DNA of 64,000 nucleotides. It comes from Sporothrix humicola. Taxonomy: Eukaryota > Ascomycota > Sordariomycetes > Ophiostomatales > Ophiostomataceae. The notes beneath the pieces were generated by a model. That model saw only the letters and a list, made by a program, of their open reading frames with translations, was not told where the DNA came from and did no database searches. The position numbers and the translations under genes are program-made. The DNA is taken from contig WNYE01000091.1 of assembly GCA_021396245.1 (NCBI GenBank), positions 1-64,000 on the forward strand, given 5' to 3'. Below are positions 1-11,208 of the stretch, one piece after another (the first letter of the stretch is position 1; every line of letters begins with the position of its first letter).

Positions 1-560
1 TATATATTTATTTATATATATTTAATTAAACTTAAAAAGTAATTAAAAAAAAAAAAATATAAAAAATAATAAAAAACTTTATATAACTATAATATTTAAT
101 ATATATAACCGAAAAATAATAAAAGTTAAATAAAAAGTAAAAAAATAAAAAAAAGTTTAATTATTATAATATTACGTACATTAATATACAATAACTAAAA
201 AAACTAAAAAACAAATAAAAAAGTAAAAAAGTAAAAAGTAAAAAACAATTAAAAAAAAACCCTTTTTACACCATAATAACCAAGATTCTAATCACGTAAG
301 TTAAACGTTCTTTTTATTTAATTATTTCGACCAATAATCGCTACTTTTCACACTTAAATCAAGGGCGCACGTGGCTGTGTAAGGGTAAGCTTACCTTACT
401 AGTTAAGAAGTTAATTAATCAAAGAGTGAAGGATTTTTTTCGGGGTGGGGGGCTAAAAAACGCGCTATTCATGGTCCGCCTTATGGCGCTTACTAGCATA
501 TTATGCACTTAACCAAAAGCGGTAGGGGTGCCCCTATTAAAATTTCAGCCAAAAAATGGC
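1..560. other. AT-rich block, no gene
   Basis: The first ~360 bases are almost entirely A/T, rich in TA dinucleotides and homopolymer A/T runs, with no usable reading frame. Composition rises toward normal between 360 and 560. This resembles RIP-degraded repeat or subtelomeric/heterochromatic DNA of Pezizomycotina. Nothing identifies the parent element, and no telomere repeat is visible. Confidence 0.6.
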
Positions 561-754
561 CGTTGACACGGTGTTAGATTTGGTCAACCGTAGCCACTGG
601 CTCATGTAGTGCGGGAAATCCATGCTTAAACGGTGTATGCTGCGGTAAGACTAGCGTCTGTGGATATGGAAAGAACAATGACAAGATGATATGGTGATAT
701 TGACAGACAGTAACTATGGAAGAGGTAAATAATGCCTTTATCATTTACTAACAG

Positions 755-2320
755 TTACACAAGGTCCTGACTTTTGTGGCACTGGATGTGTTTCCAACTG
801 TGATGCCCACACTGAATGTGGACAGTATGCCGAGTACCCAAACAAACGCTGTCCTTTGGAGGTTTGGTATGATATAAAAACCCGTTTCAGTTTGTTACCT
901 TTTGAAGAGGGCAAAGAGAATGATCCTAACAGAGTGCTTTGTCACCGCGAATAGTTGCAGTCAATGGGGCTTTTGTGGCACCACAGAAGAGTTTTGCAAC
1001 GACAAGTGTCAGACCGCAGCTAGCAGCTGCATTCAACACCCAAAGCCTCCTGCTCACGATACATCAGCCGATGGTGTTCTCTCCAAAGGTTTGAGGCTTC
1101 CATCTGAGTTTTTCCTGGTTACGTACTCTTGGATAATGGAGCTGACCGCTTTCAAACACAAACAACACAGTCATCGGATACTATGAAGCAAGGACTGCAA
1201 GCTCGGAGTGCCATCAAACATTGCCCTCGGATCTTCCACGTAAGTAGCAGCATTTTATTCGTCTGGACCAAGAGAAAGGAACCTTTTACGACATTTGGTT
1301 ATGAAGATTCTGACGGTATAATTTAGTTGGAGCATTGACGCACCTAAATTTTGCGTTTGCCTACATTGACCCAACAAGTTATGAAGTGGTTGCTATGGAC
1401 ACGAGGACGCCCAAGTGGCAGATGTAAAATCCATCAACCCGGGACTCAAGGTGTTTATTAGCATCGGCGGATGGACGTTCTCCGACAACAACACCGCAAC
1501 ACAGCCATTGCTCGGAGCCGTTTCTACGGATCCCAATAAACGCCAAAAACTCTCTGACAACATCCTGCGATTCATGGACAAATATGGGTTTGATGGACTA
1601 GATCTGGACTGGTAAGGCTTCACTATGATAACTAGACAGCGACTGGCATCTTTCAGCAGTCGACTAACAGACATGTGCACCAGGGAATACCCGGGTGCCC
1701 CGGATCGGGGTGGAAAGCCTCAAGACAGACCCAACATGGTGAAGCTGATGTCAACGCTGAAGAAGACATTTGCTGCCTCGCCTCACGATGTCGGCCTCAC
1801 ATTTACCATCCCGGCGTCCTATTGGTATCTGCGATGGTTTAATCTTCCGGCTCTGCTGGAATACGCAGACTGGATGAATTTTGTAAGTTGGATGGTTGTT
1901 GTGGCTCTAGCCAGGCTGGTGACTAATTACAACAATCTATATATGTCTAGATGTCATATGATATTCACGGATCGTGGGACAGGGAGAGCTCCATGTAGGT
2001 GATGAGATGGGTCTCCGAACTTGAACTACTGTACGAATACTGACTAACGTAACAGTGGTGATTTGGTGCAGCCACATACGAACTTGACAGAGATCCAGTC
2101 TGCCGCAGAGCTCCTCTGGTGTGTCAATATCTCGCCCTCCAAAGTGGCCTTGGGATTTGGGTTTTATGGGCGTGCCTTTACGCTGGCTGACCCAAAGTGC
2201 ACCCATCCCGGCTGTCACTTTGGTGGGGCATCCACAGCTGGTGTCTGCACGGGCACAGAGGGTTACCTTGCCTACTATGAGATTGACAACATTCTCAAGC
2301 AAAATCCAGGCATAAAACCA
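755..2320 (+). pseudogene. GH18 chitinase relic with hevein-type chitin-binding domain
   Basis: Remnant of a fungal subgroup-C-type chitinase. A Cys-rich segment (about 773-858) leads in another frame to a hevein-like chitin-binding motif (SQWGFCGTTEEFC, about 957-1000), then a GH18 domain. GH18 pieces are visible in order: HLNFAFAYIDP (about 1344-1375), SIGGWTFSDNN (about 1460-1490) and the catalytic DGLDLDWE. The last is joined across a clean intron (1612-1683) whose splice restores Trp-Glu. Two more canonical introns fit (1883-1950 and 1995-2055), giving MSYDIHG and then GFGFYGRAF. Frame changes near 880-900 and near 1398 break the 5' half, and homology stops at about 2320, before the usual C-terminus. 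It would have been a secreted chitin hydrolase. Because the splice sites survive, decay looks recent. Confidence 0.8.
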
Positions 2321-2649
2321 GGTGCTGGGAGCCTCCGGCCGGTTGCCCGGCTAGTGGCCACTTTACTCCGTTGTCTAAGTCCGTGCTCCCGTGCTGTTCG
2401 TGGAAAAGACACGCGTTCCGGTAAGATGAACGGCACCTTGACGGTATCCCGAGTTCTTGATCATGTCCAGGATGAGGCTAGAATGGGGCCAGTATTGTTT
2501 GTTCCTAGACTTCTGATGTCTAGTTGCAATTTATTCAACAATATATTTCATACAATGGCCCACCGATCTTCGTTTCGACTTTCCATTGATCGTCCACCAT
2601 CGACATCTCAAAGTCTGTTTCGACCTCATCCTCTCCGCCATCGACCATC
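2321..2649. other. spacer between the two relics
   Basis: No recognisable coding sequence or RNA. It probably holds the decayed 3' end of the chitinase relic and the promoter of the tyrosinase relic. Confidence 0.4.
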
Positions 2650-3279
2650 ATGTTGTCCTTGCTCACCAAACTCGCCGCTATCGGCGCACTCCTTGGCTCC
2701 GTCAGCGCCTCGCCGGTGCAGCCCTCGAAATATTGTTCAGAACGCAACCAACGTCTGGGACGAGCTTGCCTCCATCCACGCCACCCAAGACAACAACATT
2801 CGTGAGTCCATCGACATCTGCTATTTATTTTAAAGTACACTAACACCCGTCCAGACAACGTCGGCCAGTTTCTGCCGTGGCATCGGTACTTTGTGCGCGC
2901 CCACTAGCTCGCTCTCCAGACGCTGTGCGGATACAAGGGCGGCCATCCGTACTGGGACGAGTTGACGGACATCGTGAATGGGCCGGTCCAGGCTTCGCCC
3001 ATTTTCGACCCGGTGACCGGCTTTGGCGGCAACGGCACCGGCCCCAACAGCTGCGTCGAGGACGGCCCATTTAAGGACACGGTCCTGCACATGAGCAACC
3101 ACCACGCCCGCGGCGACAAGTTTTGTTTATCGCGCGCCTACAACCAGACCTGGATGGACGAGGCGCGCGCCAGCAACATTGAGCAGTGCTTCGGCTACCC
3201 GACGTATGCCAACGCCTGGCAGTGCTTTAGTGCGCTGCCTAACATGTCTGTCTACACCGAGGGCGACTACTCGTTTTAA
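2650..3279 (+). pseudogene. tyrosinase (type-3 copper oxidase) relic
   Basis: The ATG at 2650 opens a good secretion signal (MLSLLTKLAAIGALLGSVSA). The frame then shifts near 2725, where tyrosinase homology begins: NVWDELASIHATQDNN, an intron at 2802-2854 with GTGAGT donor and TAACAC branch region, then HNVGQFLPWHRYF, CGYKGGHPYWDE and a run to TAA at 3277-3279. The CuA-site signature (PWHRYF) is present, but the sequence upstream that should carry the first CuA histidine is deleted and no CuB histidines appear before the stop. A TAG at 2905-2907 interrupts the frame where a Glu is usual in tyrosinases (so probably GAG to TAG). An intact enzyme would oxidise monophenols to o-quinones. Deletion, frameshift and stop make this a true pseudogene. 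Confidence 0.8.
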
Positions 3280-3503
3280 TCTAGTCTAGTTTGGTGTACG
3301 GTAGTGGCTGTGTATGGTTGACATGGTATCATTAAGGAGGATAAAAGGTCTGTTTTTGAAGAAATTTGTCCAACTGTACATAATGCGTTATGTGTTCACT
3401 ACTCAACTTTATTTTATCTTATTTTATATTTTATTTTGGCTTTTCTTCATAATAAAAAGAATAACGCAGTAGGAGACTATGTTAAAACACAGCCACGTCC
3501 AAG

Positions 3504-4623
3504 TTAAGTTCTACTTCTCGAGCCGCGGAAGAATTGATTCCTTGGGTATACCAGAGGGGGTCGAAGATATATATAGTACCAAATGTCATGATGATGCAAC
3601 GTCGAATACATGTCAAGAACATGCTTTATTTCGAGATTCATCCAGCCTATTTCGAACTAAAATATTGTTGAGTATTTAGTAGAGTTGCCGTTCAAAAGAG
3701 AAAGTAGACGGAGCTAAACTTACATATGTGCATCCCTCGATAGGTTCATGTTCGTCCATCATCGCCTCTTCGTCACTGTACTCATCACTGTCTTCTTCAT
3801 TGACAAAGGCTGGCTTGTCGTCTTGTTTGTCGCCTTCTTCCTGGTGATCTTGGCCGTCTTGGCCATTTTTGTCTCCCTCCTCTCCCTCGTCTTCGTCGTC
3901 TTCATCTGGCGGATCTTTGCGGGAAAAGTAGTCGCCCCAGCCAAACCACTCGCACTGGTCCTTTGAAGTGCCGCCATATTCGAATGGCCGTCTCCACGGT
4001 CCAGCAATGAGAGCGATCGTCACTGGCGGACCCTCATTAGGCCATGGCTTTCTGTCGTACTCGTCCAGCTCCGATCCCGACCACCCATCCTCCTCGGCCA
4101 GTGCCTTTTCCTCTGCCTTTTTCTTACGAAACTCGACCAAAAACTGTTGGTAGGCGCGATAAGTGTCGATGCACGCCTTGTCAATGGCCAGGCAATAGTT
4201 GAACCGCGGCAGATCGTTGTAAACATAGGCCTGGGTCAGAGAGATGCGCGCGGCCAGGTTGGTGTCTTTGAGCTGCTCGTCGCGCCAGGCGAGAAATCGC
4301 TCGCGCACCGCGTCTTTTGTGACATCCTTGAGGTTTGCCTCGTCCTCAATAATGGTCCACGCCACAGCCGGCGCAACGTACTTTTCAAAGGACCCGTCCT
4401 GATTGCAGTATCGTCTCTCAAATGCGGGCGATGTGTCTTTCAATTCCTCGAGATACGCTGCATAATCGTCGTTGTAGTCTTCGTCGTAAACACAGCGGAA
4501 AATAACAAAACCACAACAGGCCAAGCCCGAGCCGACCATGCCGCGGATGGTTGCTCCATTTTCATGCTCGCGTGCTTCTTCTGCAGACCACAAGGGGAGC
4601 TCGGAGAGGTGTGTGCCTTCCAT
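3504..4623 (-). CDS. uncharacterised Pezizomycotina protein family member
   Basis: Exon 1 is 4623-3724 (300 codons) and exon 2 is 3656-3504 (50 codons plus TAA), joined across a 67-bp intron (3657-3723; donor GTAAGT, acceptor TTTTAG), total 350 aa. Reading straight through the donor gives a false 15-residue tail. The spliced exon instead gives GWMNLEIKHVL and WYYIYLRPPLVY, a C-terminal pattern I recognise from a large fungal family of unknown function whose N-terminus reads like GFVIFRCVYDEDY here. Residues about 255-295 are an Asp/Glu-rich linker. No signal peptide or catalytic motif is seen. An upstream in-frame ATG at 4674 would add 17 residues; I chose 4623 because the family match begins downstream. 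Function unknown. Confidence 0.75.
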
Positions 4624-4674
4624 GATTGACGATAGGCGAGTCCGTGGCAAACAGTCGAAAAGGCAGAAAGACAA

Positions 4675-5544
4675 GAGCCGATGAGTGGCAGTCTGGGCCA
4701 GAGCGAGGCCAAAGTGCGCAGAAATTGAAATATAAATATATGGCTCTTGTCGGAATGTCTCTCTTACGCACTTGTTATCTGGCTACTCAGTTTAGGCGCT
4801 TAATTTGCGTGGTCGATGTGAATTAGGCATCCATAGGCACGTTTTTCTCTTCCCGTCCTTGTTCATCTCGGTTATGTACACCAATTTTGTCGCCCGTGTT
4901 TTACCCCGCGTCAGAATGCTGTTGTTTCTAACGGTGAATATCACCACAGGGATTGGCGGCTGTCATGAACGGCCCAGTCCTGGATCGGTTTGAGAGAAGA
5001 TGTCAAATGCTCGCCAAGACATCTAGAAGCAATTTGCTTAATGAACCTCCCCGATATCCCCGACAAATCAATTTGGATGAGATTGCGGCCAAAAACAAAA
5101 CCGCTTGTTGGACGTCACAAAAGAAAGAAAACACATGCACCAACAACAAAAGCATCAAATTATCCAGATGGTCCATATGACTGTTAAATACGACGGCTGT
5201 AATCGACTCCTCTGGTCTATCAAGTAAAGTGCTGTGAATGTTATTACCTCAATCTAAAATCGGGGGCCACATTCCAATTTTGAACGTTACACCAATATCC
5301 AAAATAATCTGAACACATCACATAACACAACATAGCACAGCTTACGAGAATGCACGTGAAAGTAGAGAACATAGAGTGCCATAAAATTAAGGTTTCGCTA
5401 GTGTACGCTAAATTTTAGTTCCCGCCACCCCACACAACCCTGGAAAAAAAAACCCCGAAAAGTAAAAACCTCAAGCCTAAATCAAAATCCAAAACCCAAA
5501 ACTCCAGCACTGCCGTTCATATTCCTGACTGAGATTACACTGCG
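4675..5544. other. intergenic, nothing recognised
   Basis: Upstream flank of the gene at 3504-4623 and downstream flank of the gene at 5545-6888. Only short random frames, with A/C-rich stretches around 5380-5510. No RNA gene or repeat recognised. Confidence 0.5.
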
Positions 5545-6888
5545 TCATCGTAGAGGTTTCGGCTGTGCCCAGTTTGGCATTTTTGGTCTTTTCTCATTTT
5601 TTTCTGCAGACCTTTTGACGACCTCGTGCCCCGCAAAGGCTCCACGGATTGTCTGTTGGGCGTCCCACTCGAGGTGTTTGTAGAGGGTGCTCTCGGTTGC
5701 CGGCTTGTGCCGCGAGGGCAGGTGTGTGCGCAGCCAGACGGCGGTTTTGCTGCATTCGCGGTTGCGCTCATCGAGCTCGATCTTGTCCTTGGCGGCGGCC
5801 AGCAGGTTGTTGAGCTTTAGAATGTCGTTGGACAGGTCGGTCATTTGGCGCAGAAACGCATCGTACCACTGCGCCAGCTCGTAGCGGACGGCGTAGGCGT
5901 TCTCGGTTGTCCAGGGGTTGACGTACGCCCCCCTATAAAGCTTGGAGCGGGCGTCCTTGAGCGACTCGGCGGGGATGTCGACGGGCATGCCGGCGGCGTC
6001 GACAAGATCGCGCAGCCGGCGGAGGTTGTCGTCGCGTTTGCGCAGCTCGATAATGTCCTGTTCCATCTTGTGCTCGAGGTCGAGGAGGAGCTGGCCCGTT
6101 CTGTCGGTGGAGACTTTGGCCTTTTCCTTGTTGTATTTGGCGGGCATGCGGGGGTTGGGCGGGAAGCCGATGGCAAGTTCCGTGTAAAAACCCGTGGCCT
6201 TCTTGACGGTCTGCTTGGCATCGTTCAAGGCGTAGACCATTTCCTCCTTGAGGAGCGGCGCGTGCTCAAAGTTGGTCCACTGGTCCCACGCATGGATTTC
6301 CTCGCGGTTGTTGACGTCGGGGTGCGGTGTGATGGTCGAAACGGGCAGCACTATGCCCTTGATTTCGGCCATCTTGCGCTCGTCAAAGACGATGCCGATC
6401 TGCTGGCCGAGCGCGGCGAAGCGGAGCTGGATGGCCGAGAGAACGACCCGCACAAGCAGAGCCGGCTTGTTGAGGGCGGGCTCGCAGCGACGGATGCGGG
6501 CAGCCTAGTCCTCCCAGAACAGCTCGTACTTCTTGTCAAAATACTTGAGCGCGGCGAGGACGGCGTCGTCTGCCTGGTCGGGCGTGCAGTTGGTCCAGCC
6601 TTTGATCAGCTTGTTGCACTTGCTGGTGGTTTCCTCCATAGACTCGACCATGTTGGCGGCAACCGAGGCGACAGTACTGGCTGCAGCCTCTTCTGTGTGG
6701 CGGGCATAGTGGCTGTCCATTTCAAGGCCGTATTTGATGGTGGATGCTCTGACGTAGCCGCGGTCTGCAGGGCGGATTATTGTGCGGTTCCCGCCTTGTG
6801 TGTAGGGTCCCTCGAAGACTTTGAGTAGGCGGAGAGCAGAGCTCGGGGAGACCCCGCTGGGATCGTTCCTTTGGTTGATAGAATACAT
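5545..6888 (-). CDS. coiled-coil unknown protein, interrupted by one in-frame TAG
   Basis: A single reading frame runs from ATG 6888 to TGA 5545 (448 codons) and is broken only by TAG at 6507-6505, codon 128. Sequence before (YELFWED) and after (AARIRRCEPAL, then AIQLRFAALGQQIGIVFDE) continues in the same frame with the same codon style, and there is no frameshift. Residues about 250-290 are charged and heptad-like, suggesting a coiled coil. No known domain, signal peptide or membrane segment is recognised; probably cytosolic. If the TAG acts as stop, the product is a 127-residue fragment. If it is edited to UGG or read through, the product is about 447 aa. Longer in-frame starts exist up to 7020 but add a low-quality leader. 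See findings for the TAG pattern. Confidence 0.6.
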
Positions 6889-7546
6889 TTTGAAGGGTTC
6901 TAGTACTTTTGGTAGTGTTGAGATCGTATTTGGCGATACTTTGACGATATATTGAATGAGGTTGTTTGAGTATGCGAAAGAAGAGAAGAAAGAAAAATTT
7001 CCAAGGTGGGCAGCGGACAAGAAAATATATTTCTACCCAGACGGATATTTTTTTTGAGTTTGTTTACGAAATCCATGACAGCCTTGTGCAAAAATTAAAT
7101 TTAAACGCGCCATTATTCATAGCATTCACACATAGACTGATGGTTTGTGTAAAGTAAGGCTGTGGTTTGGTGTGACAATACAAAGCCCAATACTGCGTAG
7201 TGCAAAGCTCGTGATAGTCCGCCCCAAATGGTCTGGCTAAGCGCTCAACTAAGAGGCAGTTTCACACCGTAGCGCGCCGTGCCGCGCACAAAACTTTAAA
7301 TGGAAAAAGACAATACTTATCTAAGCCGACAAAAAAATATAGAAAACATTGTAGACTGCTCATATACTTCTTGTATTGCGCTAACATATACTTAAAAAAA
7401 ACTACTAAGCGAGACCCTTAAAAATGTAAACGTCACGGGTCCATCCTCTCTCCGCCCAAACACCGAAGTACAACAATAAGCCATGGGGCGCTTATAGATA
7501 TACAACACACACTTCATTGTCGCCACCCCACAGCCCCCAGATGACT
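6889..7546. other. intergenic, nothing recognised
   Basis: 5' flank of the gene ending upstream at 6888 and 3' flank of the sugar transporter. Short random frames only. Confidence 0.5.
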
Positions 7547-9504
7547 CTACTCTTCGCGATGGCGCGGCATAGGTTCGCACGCGGCATCCCGCTGCCAAAA
7601 GACCCAGCGCTTGATGAACCAGGGCGCCACTTTTGTGAGTTTGTGCGTTGCAAAGGTGCGTGTCGGGACGGCAAAGACCTTGTCGAGCTCTTCGAGGGTG
7701 AGCTGCTTTGTCTCCGGGACGAAAAAGAAGATGAGGATGAAGGCGATGACGTTTGTGCCTGCATAGAAGCCAAAGGCACCGACGATGCCAAAGGCTTGCA
7801 GCATGGGCGGGAACGTGAGCGTCAGGACCGACGCCCAGAAAAAGTTGGTGGCGATGCCCCAGGACATGCCGACTTCGCGATGGCTGAGAGGGAAACATTC
7901 GGCCGCATAGGTCCAGGGAACAGGGCCTTCACCAGGCGAGTAGACGGCGGCAAACAGGAACACGAAGAGGGCGATGCAGGGCAGCGAGGCAGAGCTTGTC
8001 GACGGGATCCAGAAACAGAAGCCAGCGGCCAGCAGGGTCCAAGCCATGTGGGGGAAGGTGAAGAGCAGCAAGAAACGGCGGCCAAAACGGTCGATCGTCC
8101 AAATGGCGGGCCAGGCAAAAGCAAAGTTGACCAGGCCATAACCCCAAGAGGCGAGTAGGGCCTTTTGGACAGAGGCACCAGCATTCGTAAAGATGGTCGA
8201 CGAATAGAAAGCGATAATGTTGACTAATAGGTGTGGCTGTTAGTGCACGAGCTAAGTCGAAGCTTTTTATTTTTTTCCTTCTGTTTTTTCCTCTCTCTTT
8301 TTATGACTGGGGACAACTTACTTCCACACAACTGCTGGGCAATCATGACGATGAACGAGGCGAGGGTGGCTCTTCTGTTCCGCGGGATCGTGAAGAGTTC
8401 ACCAAATCTCTGCACAAAGCCAACAACACCTGGCCCGTGTGTCTGGCCGATATGTTCTCTCTCATACTCCAGCATGGCGTGCATGTAGTAGAGATCGCGG
8501 GCGGCTTGGAGTGGTGTATTTCTCAATTTGAGCAGGGACTGGAAAGCTGCATCCGGCCGCTTCTTTTTCATGTACCAGCGAGGACTCTCGGGGCAGAACA
8601 TGACGCCCAAAAGAAGAGGCAAGGCCGGGATGCAGGCCGACCCCAACTGCAGTCGCCATGAAATATTGCCCGTGTTGCGGACTGCCAGGTTGGCACTATT
8701 GCCGAGAAAGATGCCGAAAGCGATAAACATTTGGAACGTCGTAACGAGAGCGCCGCGAATCGACGCCGGTGCATTTTCGGCCGAGTAGACGGGCACAGTC
8801 ACGTCCTTGATGCCCATGCCCATGCCCAGCAGCATGCGGCAGGCAAGAAGCTGCTTCCAATTTTGGGACAGGCCAGAACCGATGGGGGCCAACAGAGAAA
8901 AGACGGCGCCGATGAAGATGGTGCCCCGCCGGCCAAAGAAGTGGTTCAGGGGATCCGACAGCCAGCAGGCAAACAGGCTGAGAGTGATGAAGGGCATGGC
9001 GTTGATCAGCCCAATCAGCCACGAGTTGGACGTGCAGGTCCCGGCGGCGGTGCATTTGTCCCCAGTGTCGCCGATCCCAAAGGCATCGGGAAACGACAGG
9101 TTAGCGCCGTTGCTGCCCGTGACGTCCCAGCCCTGGACGGCCGATGCGATGGAGGTCATGACCACAGTAAAGTAAAGAGCCCACGGGTTCTTCCACTTGT
9201 GTGTCGTCTCTTCACGGATCGCCCTGGCCTCGTCTTCCGTCAGGTTGACCTCGTTGTACGGGCTTTGGACGAGTAGGGCGCCCTTTTGGAGCAGCTCCAG
9301 ATGGCCTTCGAGGCCAGTCTCGCGCGCGAAACACTCGACATCGGCCAGTAGCTCATCACGCGGGATGCCTCTCAGCGGGTTGATGTTGTCTTCGTCTTCG
9401 GTGTCGTTTCCGGGCGCCGGCAGGATGTTCGGTGTTTCTCCGACAGCGTGCTCGACATTGACAGCCGGCGAGGCCGTCTTCTCGCCAGCCTTTTCAGAAG
9501 ACAT
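7547..9504 (-). CDS. MFS sugar porter
   Basis: Two exons, 9504-8322 and 8223-7547, joined across a 98-bp intron (8224-8321; GTAAGT...ATTAG). Splicing gives QQLCGINIIAFYSS, the canonical helix-7 sequence of sugar porters; unspliced reading gives a short basic tail and stop. Product 619 aa with a ~105-residue cytosolic N-terminus and 12 expected membrane helices. Motifs include GWDVTGSNGANLSFP (residues 125-139), a GRR loop (191-193), PESPRW (305-310), and a PETK-type motif before the cytosolic tail. It belongs to the fungal proton-coupled sugar/polyol porter family; the substrate cannot be read from sequence. The stop is TAG. It is divergent from the paraoxonase-like gene, with 1.65 kb between the starts. 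Confidence 0.92.
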
Positions 9505-11151
9505 GGCGATGATGTGGTGGGGGGCAATATTGAGATAGTTGATGTGAGAGCTACCTCGAAAAAAAACTGACCACGTGTGTTGACAGATCGTCTGGCAGAG
9601 GAGTAGGAGAAGGCATGCGGAGTTCCCATATTATATTGAATTATGAGAGCATGAGAACATTGTCGATCAGCCTTCAGTCCTTGGGAGGAGACACACCTCG
9701 TAACCCGAGTATCGGCATAGGACACCCTTGCCAATCCAATCCTTGCCTCGGAGGTCGGCATGAAGGATGTTTACTATTTTCAGCCTTGCCACAACAGGTC
9801 ATTTTTGCGTGCTTTGGCGCCATAGTCGATGAGCGAAAGCTTCCTTGTATCATTGCAGCCCACAAAGTGCCTGATCACAAGATGAATTAACGGTGCAAGA
9901 CACGCTTCCATGTCGTATTGAAGCTCAGACGATGGCCAAACTAGCCTACGCGATGGAAACGTGGTAGGAATCGATGTGTCAAGCAGAATAAATACGATGT
10001 ACTGTGTACTTCTGCGTGCCTTAAGTCAATGATCCTGGATGTAGCGCTCCCCAGATTTTCCTCGATAGCTAGGATAGCTAGGAACCATGCTTCCAGAAGC
10101 ATAGGACCAATGTTGGATATGGCAATGATCTTCGTACTCCAAGTCCCCACGGGGTCTTATGGAGCGTGGGAAACTATCAGACTACTATGCAGTGGGGAAA
10201 GAAGAAGGCGACTCCAGATGTCGTGGGCAAGACCGAGAGCGAGTGCCGGTTCGGCACTGGCACCGAAATGTGCCAAAATAATACTACGTCCGACACGGTT
10301 GCGATCGGCTACCAACTATCTAGCTAGAACTGACAGACAAAGAGTGAAATAGACAGCGACGGGAACTTGGTGCCGTGGGCTGTCGCGGGCCGTTGAGGTC
10401 GCCTGACCTCCATCACATCTACAGCTGTAACTCGTAGATGGTCAAGTTTGTACTGTCAACATTTAAAGATACAGAGCATGTAATTAATGGATCGAGAGCT
10501 ACCAGAATTTCCACCATACAGTGTCTATGGTCCAGGTTGATGGGACATCTTACCTCACCCAGGTGTATGTCGTAAACGGAGCACGACACATGGCACATGT
10601 TTTGAGACGGCAGTACTCTTCCGTCTCAATGTAATCTTGGAGTCGTCGAGAACAAGCTTTTACCCAAACGCCACAGCCGGCTCTCTCCACGCTTCTGGTC
10701 GCATGCAGTGTGGATCGATGACCGACGAAAATCTGGAGATAGACCGGGGAAGATGGAAAATGACGACAACAAGAAAGGCAGAGGTCATGTCGATGGGCTT
10801 TTCCGTGTGTGTGGATCCGAGAGTGGGTCCGATTTGGACTAAAATGCGGGGCCATCGGAGCTTTCCCGTGTAAGTGACAGCGGGCAAACGACCCTGAAAA
10901 CGCCCTAGTTGTGCCCTAAATGAATCATTAAGTGACTGAGAGAAGGAAGGAGCAACCGACGACAGAGCGAGACCGAGGAGAAAGGCAAACAACGAAATGA
11001 TGCGAATAAGAGGAAAAAATTGATGGCTTGTAAGATTTTTTGAAAATCTGTTGCCGATCGGAAATCGACAGTCGACAGTCGCCAGTCGGCAAACGAGTCA
11101 TGGCATATCACTGATTGCTGCGACATAACACGAGGGCCATACCACAGACCC
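9505..11151. other. divergent intergenic region
   Basis: 1.65 kb between the divergent sugar porter and paraoxonase-like gene, so it should hold both promoters. Short direct repeats occur, such as GATAGCTAG twice at about 10065-10080 and GACAGTC/GCCAGTC copies at about 11066-11090. No gene or RNA recognised. Confidence 0.5.
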
Positions 11152-11208
11152 TTGAGCTCTCCAACTATCTCCAACTTCTACCAATCTTTTGCACCGGTCA
11201 CCCCAAAA

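Noticed and set aside
2905..2907. Tyrosinase TAG counted as an editing candidate
   Set aside because: The gene also has a frameshift and a deletion of copper-site sequence, and the expected residue is Glu, not Trp.
5845..6828. 327-codon plus-strand frame
   Set aside because: Antisense shadow of the coiled-coil gene; Val/Gly/Asp-rich composition typical of reverse frames.
7517..8158. 213-codon plus-strand frame
   Set aside because: Antisense to exon 2 of the sugar porter.
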